This document shows positions 6,477 to 11,789 of a DNA stretch of 11,789 bases, in pieces. Below the pieces are notes generated by a model. The model was not told the origin of the DNA and searched no databases. It saw only the letters and a list, made by a program, of their open reading frames with translations. Source of the DNA: Thermoplasmata archaeon (GTDB lineage Archaea; Thermoplasmatota; Thermoplasmata; Thermoplasmatales; Thermoplasmataceae); assembly GCA_021850745.1 (NCBI GenBank), contig JAJZKX010000029.1, positions 1 to 11,789 of the forward strand, given 5' to 3'. The position numbers and the translations under genes were made by a program. The number at the start of each line of letters is the position of its first letter. Position 1 is the stretch's first letter.

Positions 6477-7739
6477 TCAGCTAAGTTCTGTAACCTCTGG
6501 CTTGGGTCTCCCATCAAGGTTCCAGAAACTTCTCATCAATCCGAAAACAACTGTGAATATGAGCATCATGAAGCCGGAGACCATGAAATCCCAGAGAACA
6601 CCGAAATCAGCTATCAGCAGAGCGCCAACTGCAATTGAGGCAGGGCTCAGGGACGTCAGGACACCATCAAGCGCAAAGTACCTTCCCCTCATTTCCGCAG
6701 GTACAAGGTTATGGGCAGCAGTAAGCCAGAGGTTCACGGAGACTCCTATGCTCAGGCCTGCCACGAAAGCAAGTGCCAGTGCAAGGTATGGTGAAGGGAA
6801 CAGTCCCATGAGTAGCAGGCAGAGTCCGTCCAGGCCGCCAAACAGGAGGATGTTGACCCTGCCTGTATGCCTGAGAAGGTCAATTCTTCCCGGTATTAGA
6901 GAGCCTATGACATCCCCTGCTGCAAGGGCTGCCAGCATTGAACCGTAGACCAGGGAGTTGGCGCCAAGGCCCCTTGCCACGTAGATCACGAAATAGGTGA
7001 ATGTCATGGTCATGAAGAAATTGAAGAATGTGGCGGACAGTGTGAGAAGGAAGAAACCTTTCCTGCTGGTGAGCCAGACAAACCCTTCCTTCAGTTCCCC
7101 GAGCATGTTCCCTTCCCTGGCTTGGCTCTTGGGGGTTCCGTTTGCCTTTGACCTGTAGAATGGAAAAAGGACGAGAAGTGAAATTACAGCAGAAACAAGA
7201 TAGGCAACGGTGCTGATGGAAAAGCTTGCAACGACCCCAAAGAGGACGATTATTCCGCCTGCAAGGGCGTTGGCAACTGAACCAAGGGTACTGTTTACGG
7301 CCCTGAAAACCCCGTTGGCCCTTGACTGAAGCACTCTTGAAACCATGTCAGGCAGGGATGAGAGGCTGCTGGAGCGTGAGACTTCCCTGCTTATTCCCCA
7401 GAGTGCTGAGAGGCCAAGGATAAAATAGATGTTAAACAGCCTGTAATATGCAATGCCTCCAAGAGCCCCCATTGCAATGAAGCCAAGAAACCCGGATATG
7501 AAGAGCAGGAACCCTTTATTCTTCCTGTCAATGATAGCGCCAACAGGCAGGGAGACTATTAGGACTGCAACAGATTCTACGATGGCCACTATGCCAACTG
7601 CAACAGCAGATCCGGTTATTGTGAAAATGTACCAGGTAAGAGAAACCTGGGCTATATAGGCTGCAGTATAGAAAGCGGAACTCTGCCAGAGGAGGCTGAA
7701 GAAATTCCTTCCAAACCTTTCTGTACTGTTGCTATCCAT
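6477..7739 (-). CDS. Major facilitator superfamily transporter (MFS_3-like)
   Basis: The 420-residue protein has about 12 hydrophobic segments in two halves, and the loop after segment 2 carries MFS motif A (VGAIIDRKNKG, residues 66-76). Overall layout resembles MFS_3-type efflux proteins (EntS-like), but the substrate cannot be inferred from motifs. The ATG at 7739 places the soluble N-terminus (DSNSTERFGRNFF) just before segment 1 and is preferred. An upstream in-frame ATG at 7769 would add ten residues (MSAWPGSGYI) encoded across a perfect palindrome. Neither start has a convincing Shine-Dalgarno sequence. The gene begins 43 nt after the stop of the iron-sulfur subunit on the same strand, so it is probably the last gene of that operon. 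By context it could import a 2-hydroxyacid or export a product or toxicant. Confidence 0.88.
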   Translation of the reverse strand: MDSNSTERFGRNFFSLLWQSSAFYTAAYIAQVSLTWYIFTITGSAVAVGIVAIVESVAVLIVSLPVGAIIDRKNKGFLLFISGFLGFIAMGALGGIAYYRLFNIYFILGLSALWGISREVSRSSSLSSLPDMVSRVLQSRANGVFRAVNSTLGSVANALAGGIIVLFGVVASFSISTVAYLVSAVISLLVLFPFYRSKANGTPKSQAREGNMLGELKEGFVWLTSRKGFFLLTLSATFFNFFMTMTFTYFVIYVARGLGANSLVYGSMLAALAAGDVIGSLIPGRIDLLRHTGRVNILLFGGLDGLCLLLMGLFPSPYLALALAFVAGLSIGVSVNLWLTAAHNLVPAEMRGRYFALDGVLTSLSPASIAVGALLIADFGVLWDFMVSGFMMLIFTVVFGLMRSFWNLDGRPKPEVTELS

Positions 7740-7749
7740 GATATATCCG

Positions 7750-7765
7750 CTGCCTGGCCAGGCAG
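7750..7765. repeat. Perfect 16-bp palindrome upstream of the MFS gene
   Basis: CTGCCTGGCCAGGCAG is its own reverse complement. It lies between the stop of the iron-sulfur gene (7783) and the preferred MFS start (7739). As DNA it could be an operator for a dimeric regulator. As RNA it could fold only with an opened centre, for example a five- or six-pair stem with a small loop. A second short palindrome, GATATATC, sits at 7740-7747. Confidence 0.6.
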
Positions 7766-7782
7766 ACATGCCCGATGCAGAA

Positions 7783-9012
7783 TCAGTTCTTCAACCTTGA
7801 GGCGAGGTAATCCCCGATTTCAACGACCTCTGGGCCCTTATTGAGGTTTGAAAAGCAGATAGGGCAGGCTGTAACGATCTTTCCTGCACCTGTATCCCTG
7901 AGTTCATCATACCGGTTCTGGGACACCCTGTGGGTGAGTTCAGGAAAGATAAGCTCGTCTGGGCCCCCGCAACACTTTGTGCGGCGCCCGCTTCTTGGCG
8001 GAAGGGATACACTTGCAACTGACCTGAGAGTTTCCAGAGGCCTGTTGTAGGCATCCTGCCTGAGGGAGAAATGGCATGGCTCGTGGTAGGTTATGCTTTC
8101 GCTCCCGCTGCTGAAAGAGGATCCGTCAATGAGGTCGAGGTAATGCACAACTTCAAGGTCAAACCCTTCAACATACTTTGGGTATGTGTTTTTCAGAAGG
8201 TCATAGGTGTGGGGATCTACTGTAATTATTCTCCTTGCCCCACTGTCCCGCAATATTTTCGCTACCTTCCTGGCATATTGTTCGAAGAGATCAAGGTATC
8301 CGAGGTCATAGATGAATGTCCCCGGGTAAGGCTCATCCTCTGCAAGGTAGTTGAATGAAATGCCCGATTTCCTGAGAAGCAACGCTATGTTTGACAGGGT
8401 ACTGTCCATCTTAAGGGCTGTTGCCTCATCCTTTTTCATTGGGGCCAGCCTGATCAGCCCGGGGAACCTGGCGATAAGGGAAGACATCATTTTAGACATT
8501 CCCTTTCCCATTCTCTCCCTCATCCGGTTCATTCCATCGGTATAAGCCATCAGCTGGTACATGTTCCCCGTGTAGAGCAGATCAGTGGAATCTGGGTCAG
8601 CCTTCATCCCAGTGAACCAGCCTGCACATTTTTCCCCGATCCCAAGTGGGTTCATGTAGTGCATGGTCACCATTGCTATCATTCTCGCAAGAGGGTTCTG
8701 GTTTCCAGGTATCCCGTCCCCTGCAATGATTGATTTTGAAATATGGCTCACCTTCCCGGCGTTTACACCGGCCGGGCATACATAGAGGCATGCGTGGCAG
8801 TCCAGGCAGGAATAGAAGCTGTCGGAAACATTGAGAGTTCCATTGCCCTTGGCAGCGGATAGAAGCTCCTTACCCATGATGACGCGTCCTCTTGCGCCCT
8901 TCCAAAGGTCGTATCCTGCTGCAGGAAGTGTGGGGCATACCGATTCGCAGAAGCCGCAGCTAATGCATTTTTCCACTTCGCTTTCAAGCTCTTCAAAAAG
9001 GTCACTGATCAA
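7783..9012 (-). CDS. GlcF/Dld-type iron-sulfur subunit with two [4Fe-4S] ferredoxin motifs and CCG domains
   Basis: The 409-residue protein begins with two ferredoxin-type [4Fe-4S] motifs: CISCGFCESVCP (Cys16, 19, 22, 26) and CLDCHACLYVCP (Cys69, 72, 75, 79). A CCG domain pair follows, as in glycolate oxidase GlcF and heterodisulfide-reductase-like proteins. The second CCG domain is intact, with EPCH (Cys313), KCCGG (Cys347-348) and CPIC (Cys383, 386). The first has lost its cysteines: YTGN at 148-150, YPG at 229-231 and VDPHTYDLL at 265-273 stand where Cys would be. The protein should pass electrons from the adjacent flavoprotein to a quinone or another membrane acceptor. Its start is TTG, overlapping the flavoprotein stop by 11 nt. 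An in-frame TGA lies just upstream with no ATG or GTG between, and AGGGG sits 8 nt before the TTG. Length is close to E. coli GlcF (about 407). Confidence 0.9.
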   Translation of the reverse strand: MISDLFEELESEVEKCISCGFCESVCPTLPAAGYDLWKGARGRVIMGKELLSAAKGNGTLNVSDSFYSCLDCHACLYVCPAGVNAGKVSHISKSIIAGDGIPGNQNPLARMIAMVTMHYMNPLGIGEKCAGWFTGMKADPDSTDLLYTGNMYQLMAYTDGMNRMRERMGKGMSKMMSSLIARFPGLIRLAPMKKDEATALKMDSTLSNIALLLRKSGISFNYLAEDEPYPGTFIYDLGYLDLFEQYARKVAKILRDSGARRIITVDPHTYDLLKNTYPKYVEGFDLEVVHYLDLIDGSSFSSGSESITYHEPCHFSLRQDAYNRPLETLRSVASVSLPPRSGRRTKCCGGPDELIFPELTHRVSQNRYDELRDTGAGKIVTACPICFSNLNKGPEVVEIGDYLASRLKN

Positions 9013-10396
9013 ACATCTTACCCCTGTTCATGATCCCATTGGGATCAAAGGCCTTCCTTATGGACCTCATGATCTCCATTACATGCTGGTTGTTGGTCTC
9101 CTCCAGCTCCATTTTCAGGAGTTCCTTTTTCTCAAGGCCGACCCCATGCTCTGCAGAGACACTTCCCCCATGCCTTATTGCAATCATTGCGAAGTCATGC
9201 TGGAAGCTTTCGACACGGTTCATGTGATCCTGGTCGGCAATGTCTGCATAGATGTTGGCATGGATGTTCCCATCTGAGATATGCCCAAACAGGGCTACAG
9301 TGAGGCTGTACTTTTTTACCTTCTCCTCGCTTTCCCTGAGAGCATTAGGGAGTTCAGACGCGGGGACTACTATGTCTCCAATCACGACACGTTCGCTCAT
9401 GCTTGACCTTTCACTCAGAAGGGAGGAATACGCACCCTTCCTGGCCTCATAGATGCGATCCATTGCCTCCTGGTCGGTTGTAATTTCAGTGCTTATGGGA
9501 TAGAATTTTTTAAGGATCTCTTCAGCCTGATTCAGTTCCCTGCCAATGCTTTCCTTAGTGGATGCGATATCAATGATGAGCATGTAATTTGCATCCTCCG
9601 GAAACTTCAGGCCCCTGGTCTGTGAGAGCGAATGCATGGTTATCTTGTCAAGGAATTCTGCTATGAGCGGGGTTATGCCCTTTCCCTTGAGTTCTGAAAT
9701 TGAGCTGCCCACTTTCTCAATTGAATCGTAATATGCCAGTATCCTTCCCTTTGATTCCACTATGGGCCAGATTTTCACTATTGCCTTTGTTATGATGCCC
9801 AGCGTCCCCTCTGCGCCTACCATCAGTGCGGTAAGGTCATAGCCGGCTGTCCTCTTAAGGACCTTGCCTCCTGTTGTAATTAAGTTGCCGTCAGGGAGGA
9901 CCACTTCCAATCCTAGTATCCAGTTCTTTGTGGTTCCATACATGGATGCCCTCAGGCCGCCTGCATTGGTTGAAATTGAACCGCCCACTGTGGCAGCAAT
10001 TGAGCTTGCTGGATCAGGAGGGTAGAAGAATCCAAATTTTTCAAGATGCTGGTTCAGGCTGTCAAGCTTGACACCTGGTTCCACTATGGCATAGCGGTCT
10101 TCAGGATGAACCTCGAGGATCCTGTCAAATCTGGCCAGGCTGATGACAAGCATATCCTTCAGTGGTATTGAGGAACCGGTGAGGGCAGTGCCTCCGCCCC
10201 TTGCCACCACCGGGATTGAGTTTTCCTGGCAGTACCTCATTACCTTAGATATCTGCTCTGGAGTATCGGGAAGGGCAACTGCCATCGGGAGATCACCCTG
10301 GTAATAAGATGCGTCTGTCATGTAGGGAATTTTCTGTTCCCTTTCAATTATGAGGTTGCTGCCCAGTATTTGGGAGAGCCCTTTGAGATGATCCAT
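9002..10396 (-). CDS. FAD-linked D-2-hydroxyacid dehydrogenase (D-lactate dehydrogenase / glycolate oxidase GlcD type)
   Basis: The 464-residue flavoprotein has the PCMH-type FAD-binding domain at about 34-212. Its FAD-contacting stretches are ARGGGTALTGSS (65-76), PPDPASSIAATVGGSISTNAGG (about 126-147) and RTAGYDLTALMVGAEGTLG (182-200). The C-terminal FAD-oxidase domain (about 214-462) carries GHISDGNIH (371-379) and AEHGVG (415-420), the conserved His-rich active-site and metal region of D-lactate/glycolate enzymes. The family oxidises D-2-hydroxyacids to 2-oxoacids and hands electrons to a partner rather than to NAD. Here the partner gene overlaps by 11 nt. D-lactate and glycolate are both reasonable substrates, and the sequence does not decide between them. 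There is no signal peptide. The ATG at 10396 lies about 25 nt after a TATA-like element, and the regulator gene ends 48 nt upstream on the same strand. Confidence 0.92.
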   Translation of the reverse strand: MDHLKGLSQILGSNLIIEREQKIPYMTDASYYQGDLPMAVALPDTPEQISKVMRYCQENSIPVVARGGGTALTGSSIPLKDMLVISLARFDRILEVHPEDRYAIVEPGVKLDSLNQHLEKFGFFYPPDPASSIAATVGGSISTNAGGLRASMYGTTKNWILGLEVVLPDGNLITTGGKVLKRTAGYDLTALMVGAEGTLGIITKAIVKIWPIVESKGRILAYYDSIEKVGSSISELKGKGITPLIAEFLDKITMHSLSQTRGLKFPEDANYMLIIDIASTKESIGRELNQAEEILKKFYPISTEITTDQEAMDRIYEARKGAYSSLLSERSSMSERVVIGDIVVPASELPNALRESEEKVKKYSLTVALFGHISDGNIHANIYADIADQDHMNRVESFQHDFAMIAIRHGGSVSAEHGVGLEKKELLKMELEETNNQHVMEIMRSIRKAFDPNGIMNRGKMFDQ

Positions 10397-10417
10397 AATT
10401 GAGAATTTTCTGAGGCC

Positions 10418-10425
10418 TATTAATT
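10418..10425 (-). promoter_or_regulatory. TATA box of the 2-hydroxyacid dehydrogenase operon
   Basis: On the minus strand AATTAATA is centred about 25 nt before the ATG at 10396, which predicts a leaderless operon mRNA. The small AGAA-TT-TTCT dyad at 10402-10411, between the box and the start, is a possible but weak operator. Confidence 0.45.
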
Positions 10426-10444
10426 CTTGTTGAAAGCAGCAAAA

Positions 10445-10672
10445 TTAACGCAACTTGACACAGTAGAATCTTCTTCTTGCATCGCTCATGCAGATCTGGG
10501 TTTCGATCAGATCCATTTGCTTCAGGGCCCTTATGGCATAAAGCAGTGTCCTCTTGGAGAGCATGGTCTCTTCCATGAGTTCCTCAAATCGGGAAATCTT
10601 GTTTTCCTTAAGGACCCGCAGAAGCAGTTTAGCTGAAGGTGGCAAGGTCCTGATAACTTCCAGGGTTTCCAT
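10445..10672 (-). CDS. Small winged-helix transcriptional regulator (MarR/ArsR-like)
   Basis: The 75-residue protein is almost entirely one winged helix-turn-helix domain. It has helix 1 (PSAKLLLRVLKEN, about 12-24), helix 2 (RFEELMEETM), the recognition helix (LSKRTLLYAIRALKQM, about 38-53), then LIET...SDARRRFYCV, which forms the two-stranded wing with a basic tip. No ligand-binding or extra dimerisation domain is present. Two cysteines lie in the wing (61 and 71), and a redox or metal role is only speculation. The ATG at 10672 was chosen over a TTG 45 nt upstream because the domain begins there and a TATA-like element lies 28 nt before it. It is the gene immediately upstream of the 2-hydroxyacid dehydrogenase operon, so local control of that operon is the natural guess. 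The exact family is uncertain. Confidence 0.78.
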   Translation of the reverse strand: METLEVIRTLPPSAKLLLRVLKENKISRFEELMEETMLSKRTLLYAIRALKQMDLIETQICMSDARRRFYCVKLR

Positions 10673-10695
10673 GTGGGAGCCACATTGGCGTGATT

Positions 10696-10705
10696 GATAA
10701 TAAAC
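10696..10705 (-). promoter_or_regulatory. TATA box of the regulator gene
   Basis: On the minus strand GTTTATTATC is centred about 28 nt before the ATG at 10672. A second AT-rich element (TTTATACTTAAA, about 10719-10730) further upstream could give a transcript with a 25-30 nt leader instead. Confidence 0.4.
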
Positions 10706-10809
10706 TTGTGCAGTCAAATTTAAGTATAAAGAAAAGGCAAAAGTCCATGCATTTCAATCTGAAGGGTTTGCAGAATAATTGCACTCTGACTTATTTGCTG
10801 CACTGAAAG

Positions 10810-10816
10810 TTTTATG
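10810..10816 (+). promoter_or_regulatory. TATA box of the tRNA-Thr gene
   Basis: TTTTATG is centred 29 nt before the first base of the tRNA, the usual distance for archaeal tRNA promoters. It lies just ahead of a short inverted repeat. Confidence 0.4.
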
Positions 10817-10817
10817 T

Positions 10818-10837
10818 TTGAGAAAAATATCTCTCAA
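10818..10837. repeat. Short inverted repeat upstream of the tRNA gene
   Basis: TTGAGA and TCTCAA form a perfect 6-bp inverted repeat separated by 8 bases, ending 4 nt before the tRNA. It covers the predicted initiation region. A hairpin in the 5' leader or a protein site are both possible, as is chance. Confidence 0.35.
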
Positions 10838-10841
10838 GACC

Positions 10842-10914
10842 GCCACTGTAGCTCAGTTGGTAGAGCAGCTGATTTGTAATCAGCAGGTCGGGGGATCGAA
10901 ACCCTCCAGTGGCT
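10842..10914 (+). tRNA. trnT: tRNA-Thr (anticodon UGU)
   Basis: A full cloverleaf is visible. The acceptor arms GCCACTG and CAGTGGC pair over seven base pairs. The D arm is GCTC...GAGC. The anticodon stem GCTGA/TCAGC encloses loop TTTGTAA, with anticodon TGT at 10875-10877. The variable loop is AGGTC, and the T stem GGGGG/CCCTC (one G-T pair) encloses ATCGAAA. The discriminator base is T. The 3' CCA is not encoded, and there is no intron. UGU reads ACA codons, with possible wobble to other threonine codons. Confidence 0.95.
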
Positions 10915-11045
10915 TTCTATAAGCGTATCAGAGCCCTGAAAAATCTAATCCAAATGTGTGTGAATCCTGAATCAGCTTTAGGAGAAACGATTACTCTTGC
11001 CTGCGGGTTCACAATTTGAACGACTCTACATATAATTGGCAATGA

Positions 11046-11228
11046 CTATTGCTCCCTGGAATCTATGTCTGAAAGGTCAATCTGTTTGAGACCTATCTTT
11101 TTGAAAATTCCGTCAGTACTGATAATCTTCCCTTTAGCGAGTACGGCATGAAATGAATCGAATCCTCCTCCTTGTGATATGAATTCAGCTGCCTCCTTCA
11201 ATCCACTTTTCTGTTCTGGTAAAATGTA
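11046..11228 (-). pseudogene. 5'-truncated PIN-domain (VapC-type) remnant
   Basis: On the minus strand 60 codons are open to a TAG at 11048-11046. They read like the last third of a PIN-domain ribonuclease: a helix (PEQKSGLKEAAEFIS), then GGFDSFHAVLAKGKIISTDG and IFKKIGLKQIDLSDI. The FDSFHA and ISTDG pieces correspond to the acidic motifs and the STD strand conserved in VapC-like toxins. The N-terminal half, including the first catalytic Asp, is missing. An in-frame TAA lies at 11231-11229, and the sequence beyond it is the promoter region of the divergent decarboxylase gene. No antitoxin gene is next to it. It is most likely a dead toxin fragment left beside the tRNA. Confidence 0.6.
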
Positions 11229-11244
11229 TTAGTTTCGAATCGCC

Positions 11245-11253
11245 AAAAATATC
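11245..11253 (+). promoter_or_regulatory. TATA box of the UbiD-family gene
   Basis: AAAAATATC is centred about 41 nt before the ATG at 11290. This predicts a leader of roughly 14 nt, long enough to include the AGGGGA ribosome-binding element, unlike the leaderless genes elsewhere in the window. Confidence 0.35.
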
Positions 11254-11280
11254 AATAACAAGGCCTTGACTTCACAAAGA

Positions 11281-11286
11281 AGGGGA
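11281..11286 (+). promoter_or_regulatory. Shine-Dalgarno-like site of the UbiD-family gene
   Basis: AGGGGA ends 3 nt before the ATG at 11290. The spacing is short, but it is one of the few purine-rich elements directly in front of a start codon in this window, and it supports the chosen start. Confidence 0.35.
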
Positions 11287-11289
11287 CCG

Positions 11290-11789
11290 ATGGAGAAACA
11301 GAACAATTCTACACTCAGGGGTTTCATACATAATTACAGGGATCAGTATCCTGAAGGTTATGAGGAAATAGTGAAGGAGATCAGCACGGAATTTGAAACC
11401 ACTGCATACTCAGTCATGAAGAATGGCGCGAACAGGATGATTATGTTTAACAATCTTAAGGGATACAGAGGGTATCGGCTCCTCACAAATGTTCTAGGCA
11501 GTGACCGCAGAATACTCTTTGCCACTGGAACCACTGATCTTGATACCTTTTATAACAATTATTCCAGGGCATTTGTCGAACAGTCATCCCGACAACCAAG
11601 TGTAATAAGTGGCCTCGCATCTTACAAGGAAAGGATCATGAGGGGAAGTTCTGTTGACCTCCTTTCTCTGCCCATACCATCACATTACCCATCTGACGGA
11701 TCAAAGGGAGGGAAAACCCGCTACATAAGCTCTGGAATTGTTGCACACAGGCCTTTTGACAATCCTGATAGGATAAATCTCAGTTTCAC
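11290..11789 (+). CDS. UbiD-family decarboxylase, N-terminal part
   Basis: The first 166 codons are present and the gene continues past the right edge. The sequence follows the UbiD N-terminal domain: an initial helical segment (TLRGFIHNYRDQYPEG), the strand RMIMFNNLKGYRGYRLLTNVLGS that matches the family pattern (LLFEN.KGY...V.gNlfGs), and LSLPIPSHYPSDG...GGKTRYISSGIVAHRP (from about residue 126), the conserved LPIP.hyp.DGG.Yit.Givv signature. UbiD enzymes use prenylated FMN to decarboxylate unsaturated or aromatic acids. Full members are usually 400-500 residues, so about two thirds is missing, including the catalytic Glu-Arg-Glu region. Related archaeal proteins include anhydromevalonate phosphate decarboxylase subunits. 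Thermoplasmatales are known for a different mevalonate branch, so the substrate here is open. Confidence 0.85.
   Translation, partial: MEKQNNSTLRGFIHNYRDQYPEGYEEIVKEISTEFETTAYSVMKNGANRMIMFNNLKGYRGYRLLTNVLGSDRRILFATGTTDLDTFYNNYSRAFVEQSSRQPSVISGLASYKERIMRGSSVDLLSLPIPSHYPSDGSKGGKTRYISSGIVAHRPFDNPDRINLSF

Noticed and set aside
6295..6948. Plus-strand open frame of 217 codons
   Set aside because: It is antisense to the start of the acetyltransferase and the end of the MFS gene, both of which have clear family motifs. The product shows no domain.
7740..7747. GATATATC as a TATA box for the MFS gene
   Set aside because: It directly abuts the preferred ATG. A transcript from it would start about 20 nt inside the gene with no suitable internal start.
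8831..9277. Plus-strand open frame of 148 codons across the flavoprotein/FeS junction
   Set aside because: It is antisense to two well-supported genes, and the product shows no domain.
11007..11021. GTTCACAATTTGAAC as a partial tRNA T-arm or second tRNA
   Set aside because: It forms a 5-bp inverted repeat, but no acceptor, D or anticodon arms surround it.

Overview
The window looks like chromosome of an acidophilic, moderately thermophilic archaeon of the Thermoplasmatales (Cuniculiplasma/Ferroplasma/Thermoplasma type). This placement is inferred from gene content, not from a marker gene. The signs are a two-domain thioredoxin-fold protein disulfide oxidoreductase, TATA elements about 25-30 nt before start codons with little or no leader, a 3-hydroxyacyl-CoA dehydrogenase fused in front of an enoyl-CoA hydratase, AGG/AGA as the usual arginine codons, GTG and TTG starts, and a tRNA gene without encoded CCA.

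Layout. Positions 1-181 (-) hold the N-terminal part of a ribbon-helix-helix protein, running off the left edge. It is divergent from the disulfide oxidoreductase at 322-981 (+). Next comes a membrane-anchored, sequon-rich beta-propeller-like surface protein (1144-2571, +). Positions 2572-3443 contain no intact gene I trust: 2663-3175 (-) is a decayed reading frame. A tight two-gene unit follows (3444-5785, +): an SCP2 lipid-binding protein whose stop overlaps the GTG start of the dehydrogenase/hydratase fusion. The right half reads mainly on the minus strand, in transcription order: a small winged-helix regulator (10672-10445), an FAD-dependent 2-hydroxyacid dehydrogenase (10396-9002), its iron-sulfur partner (9012-7783), an MFS transporter (7739-6477) and a GNAT acetyltransferase with its own promoter (6389-5871). 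A tRNA-Thr(UGU) gene lies at 10842-10914 (+). It is followed by a 5'-truncated PIN-domain remnant (-) and the first 166 codons of a UbiD-family decarboxylase (+), cut by the right edge.

How the genes work together. The SCP2/fusion pair fits acyl-CoA beta-oxidation, or the crotonyl-CoA to acetoacetyl-CoA step, with SCP2 as a possible acyl carrier. The regulator, dehydrogenase, iron-sulfur and MFS genes look like a D-2-hydroxyacid (D-lactate or glycolate type) oxidation module feeding electrons to the membrane, with a linked transporter. The most interesting details are the loss of every cluster-ligand cysteine in the first CCG domain of the iron-sulfur subunit, a perfect 16-bp palindrome just before the transporter start, and the decayed genes at 2663-3175 and 11046-11228. 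I see no CRISPR array, insertion sequence or rRNA, and nothing I would firmly call a new system.
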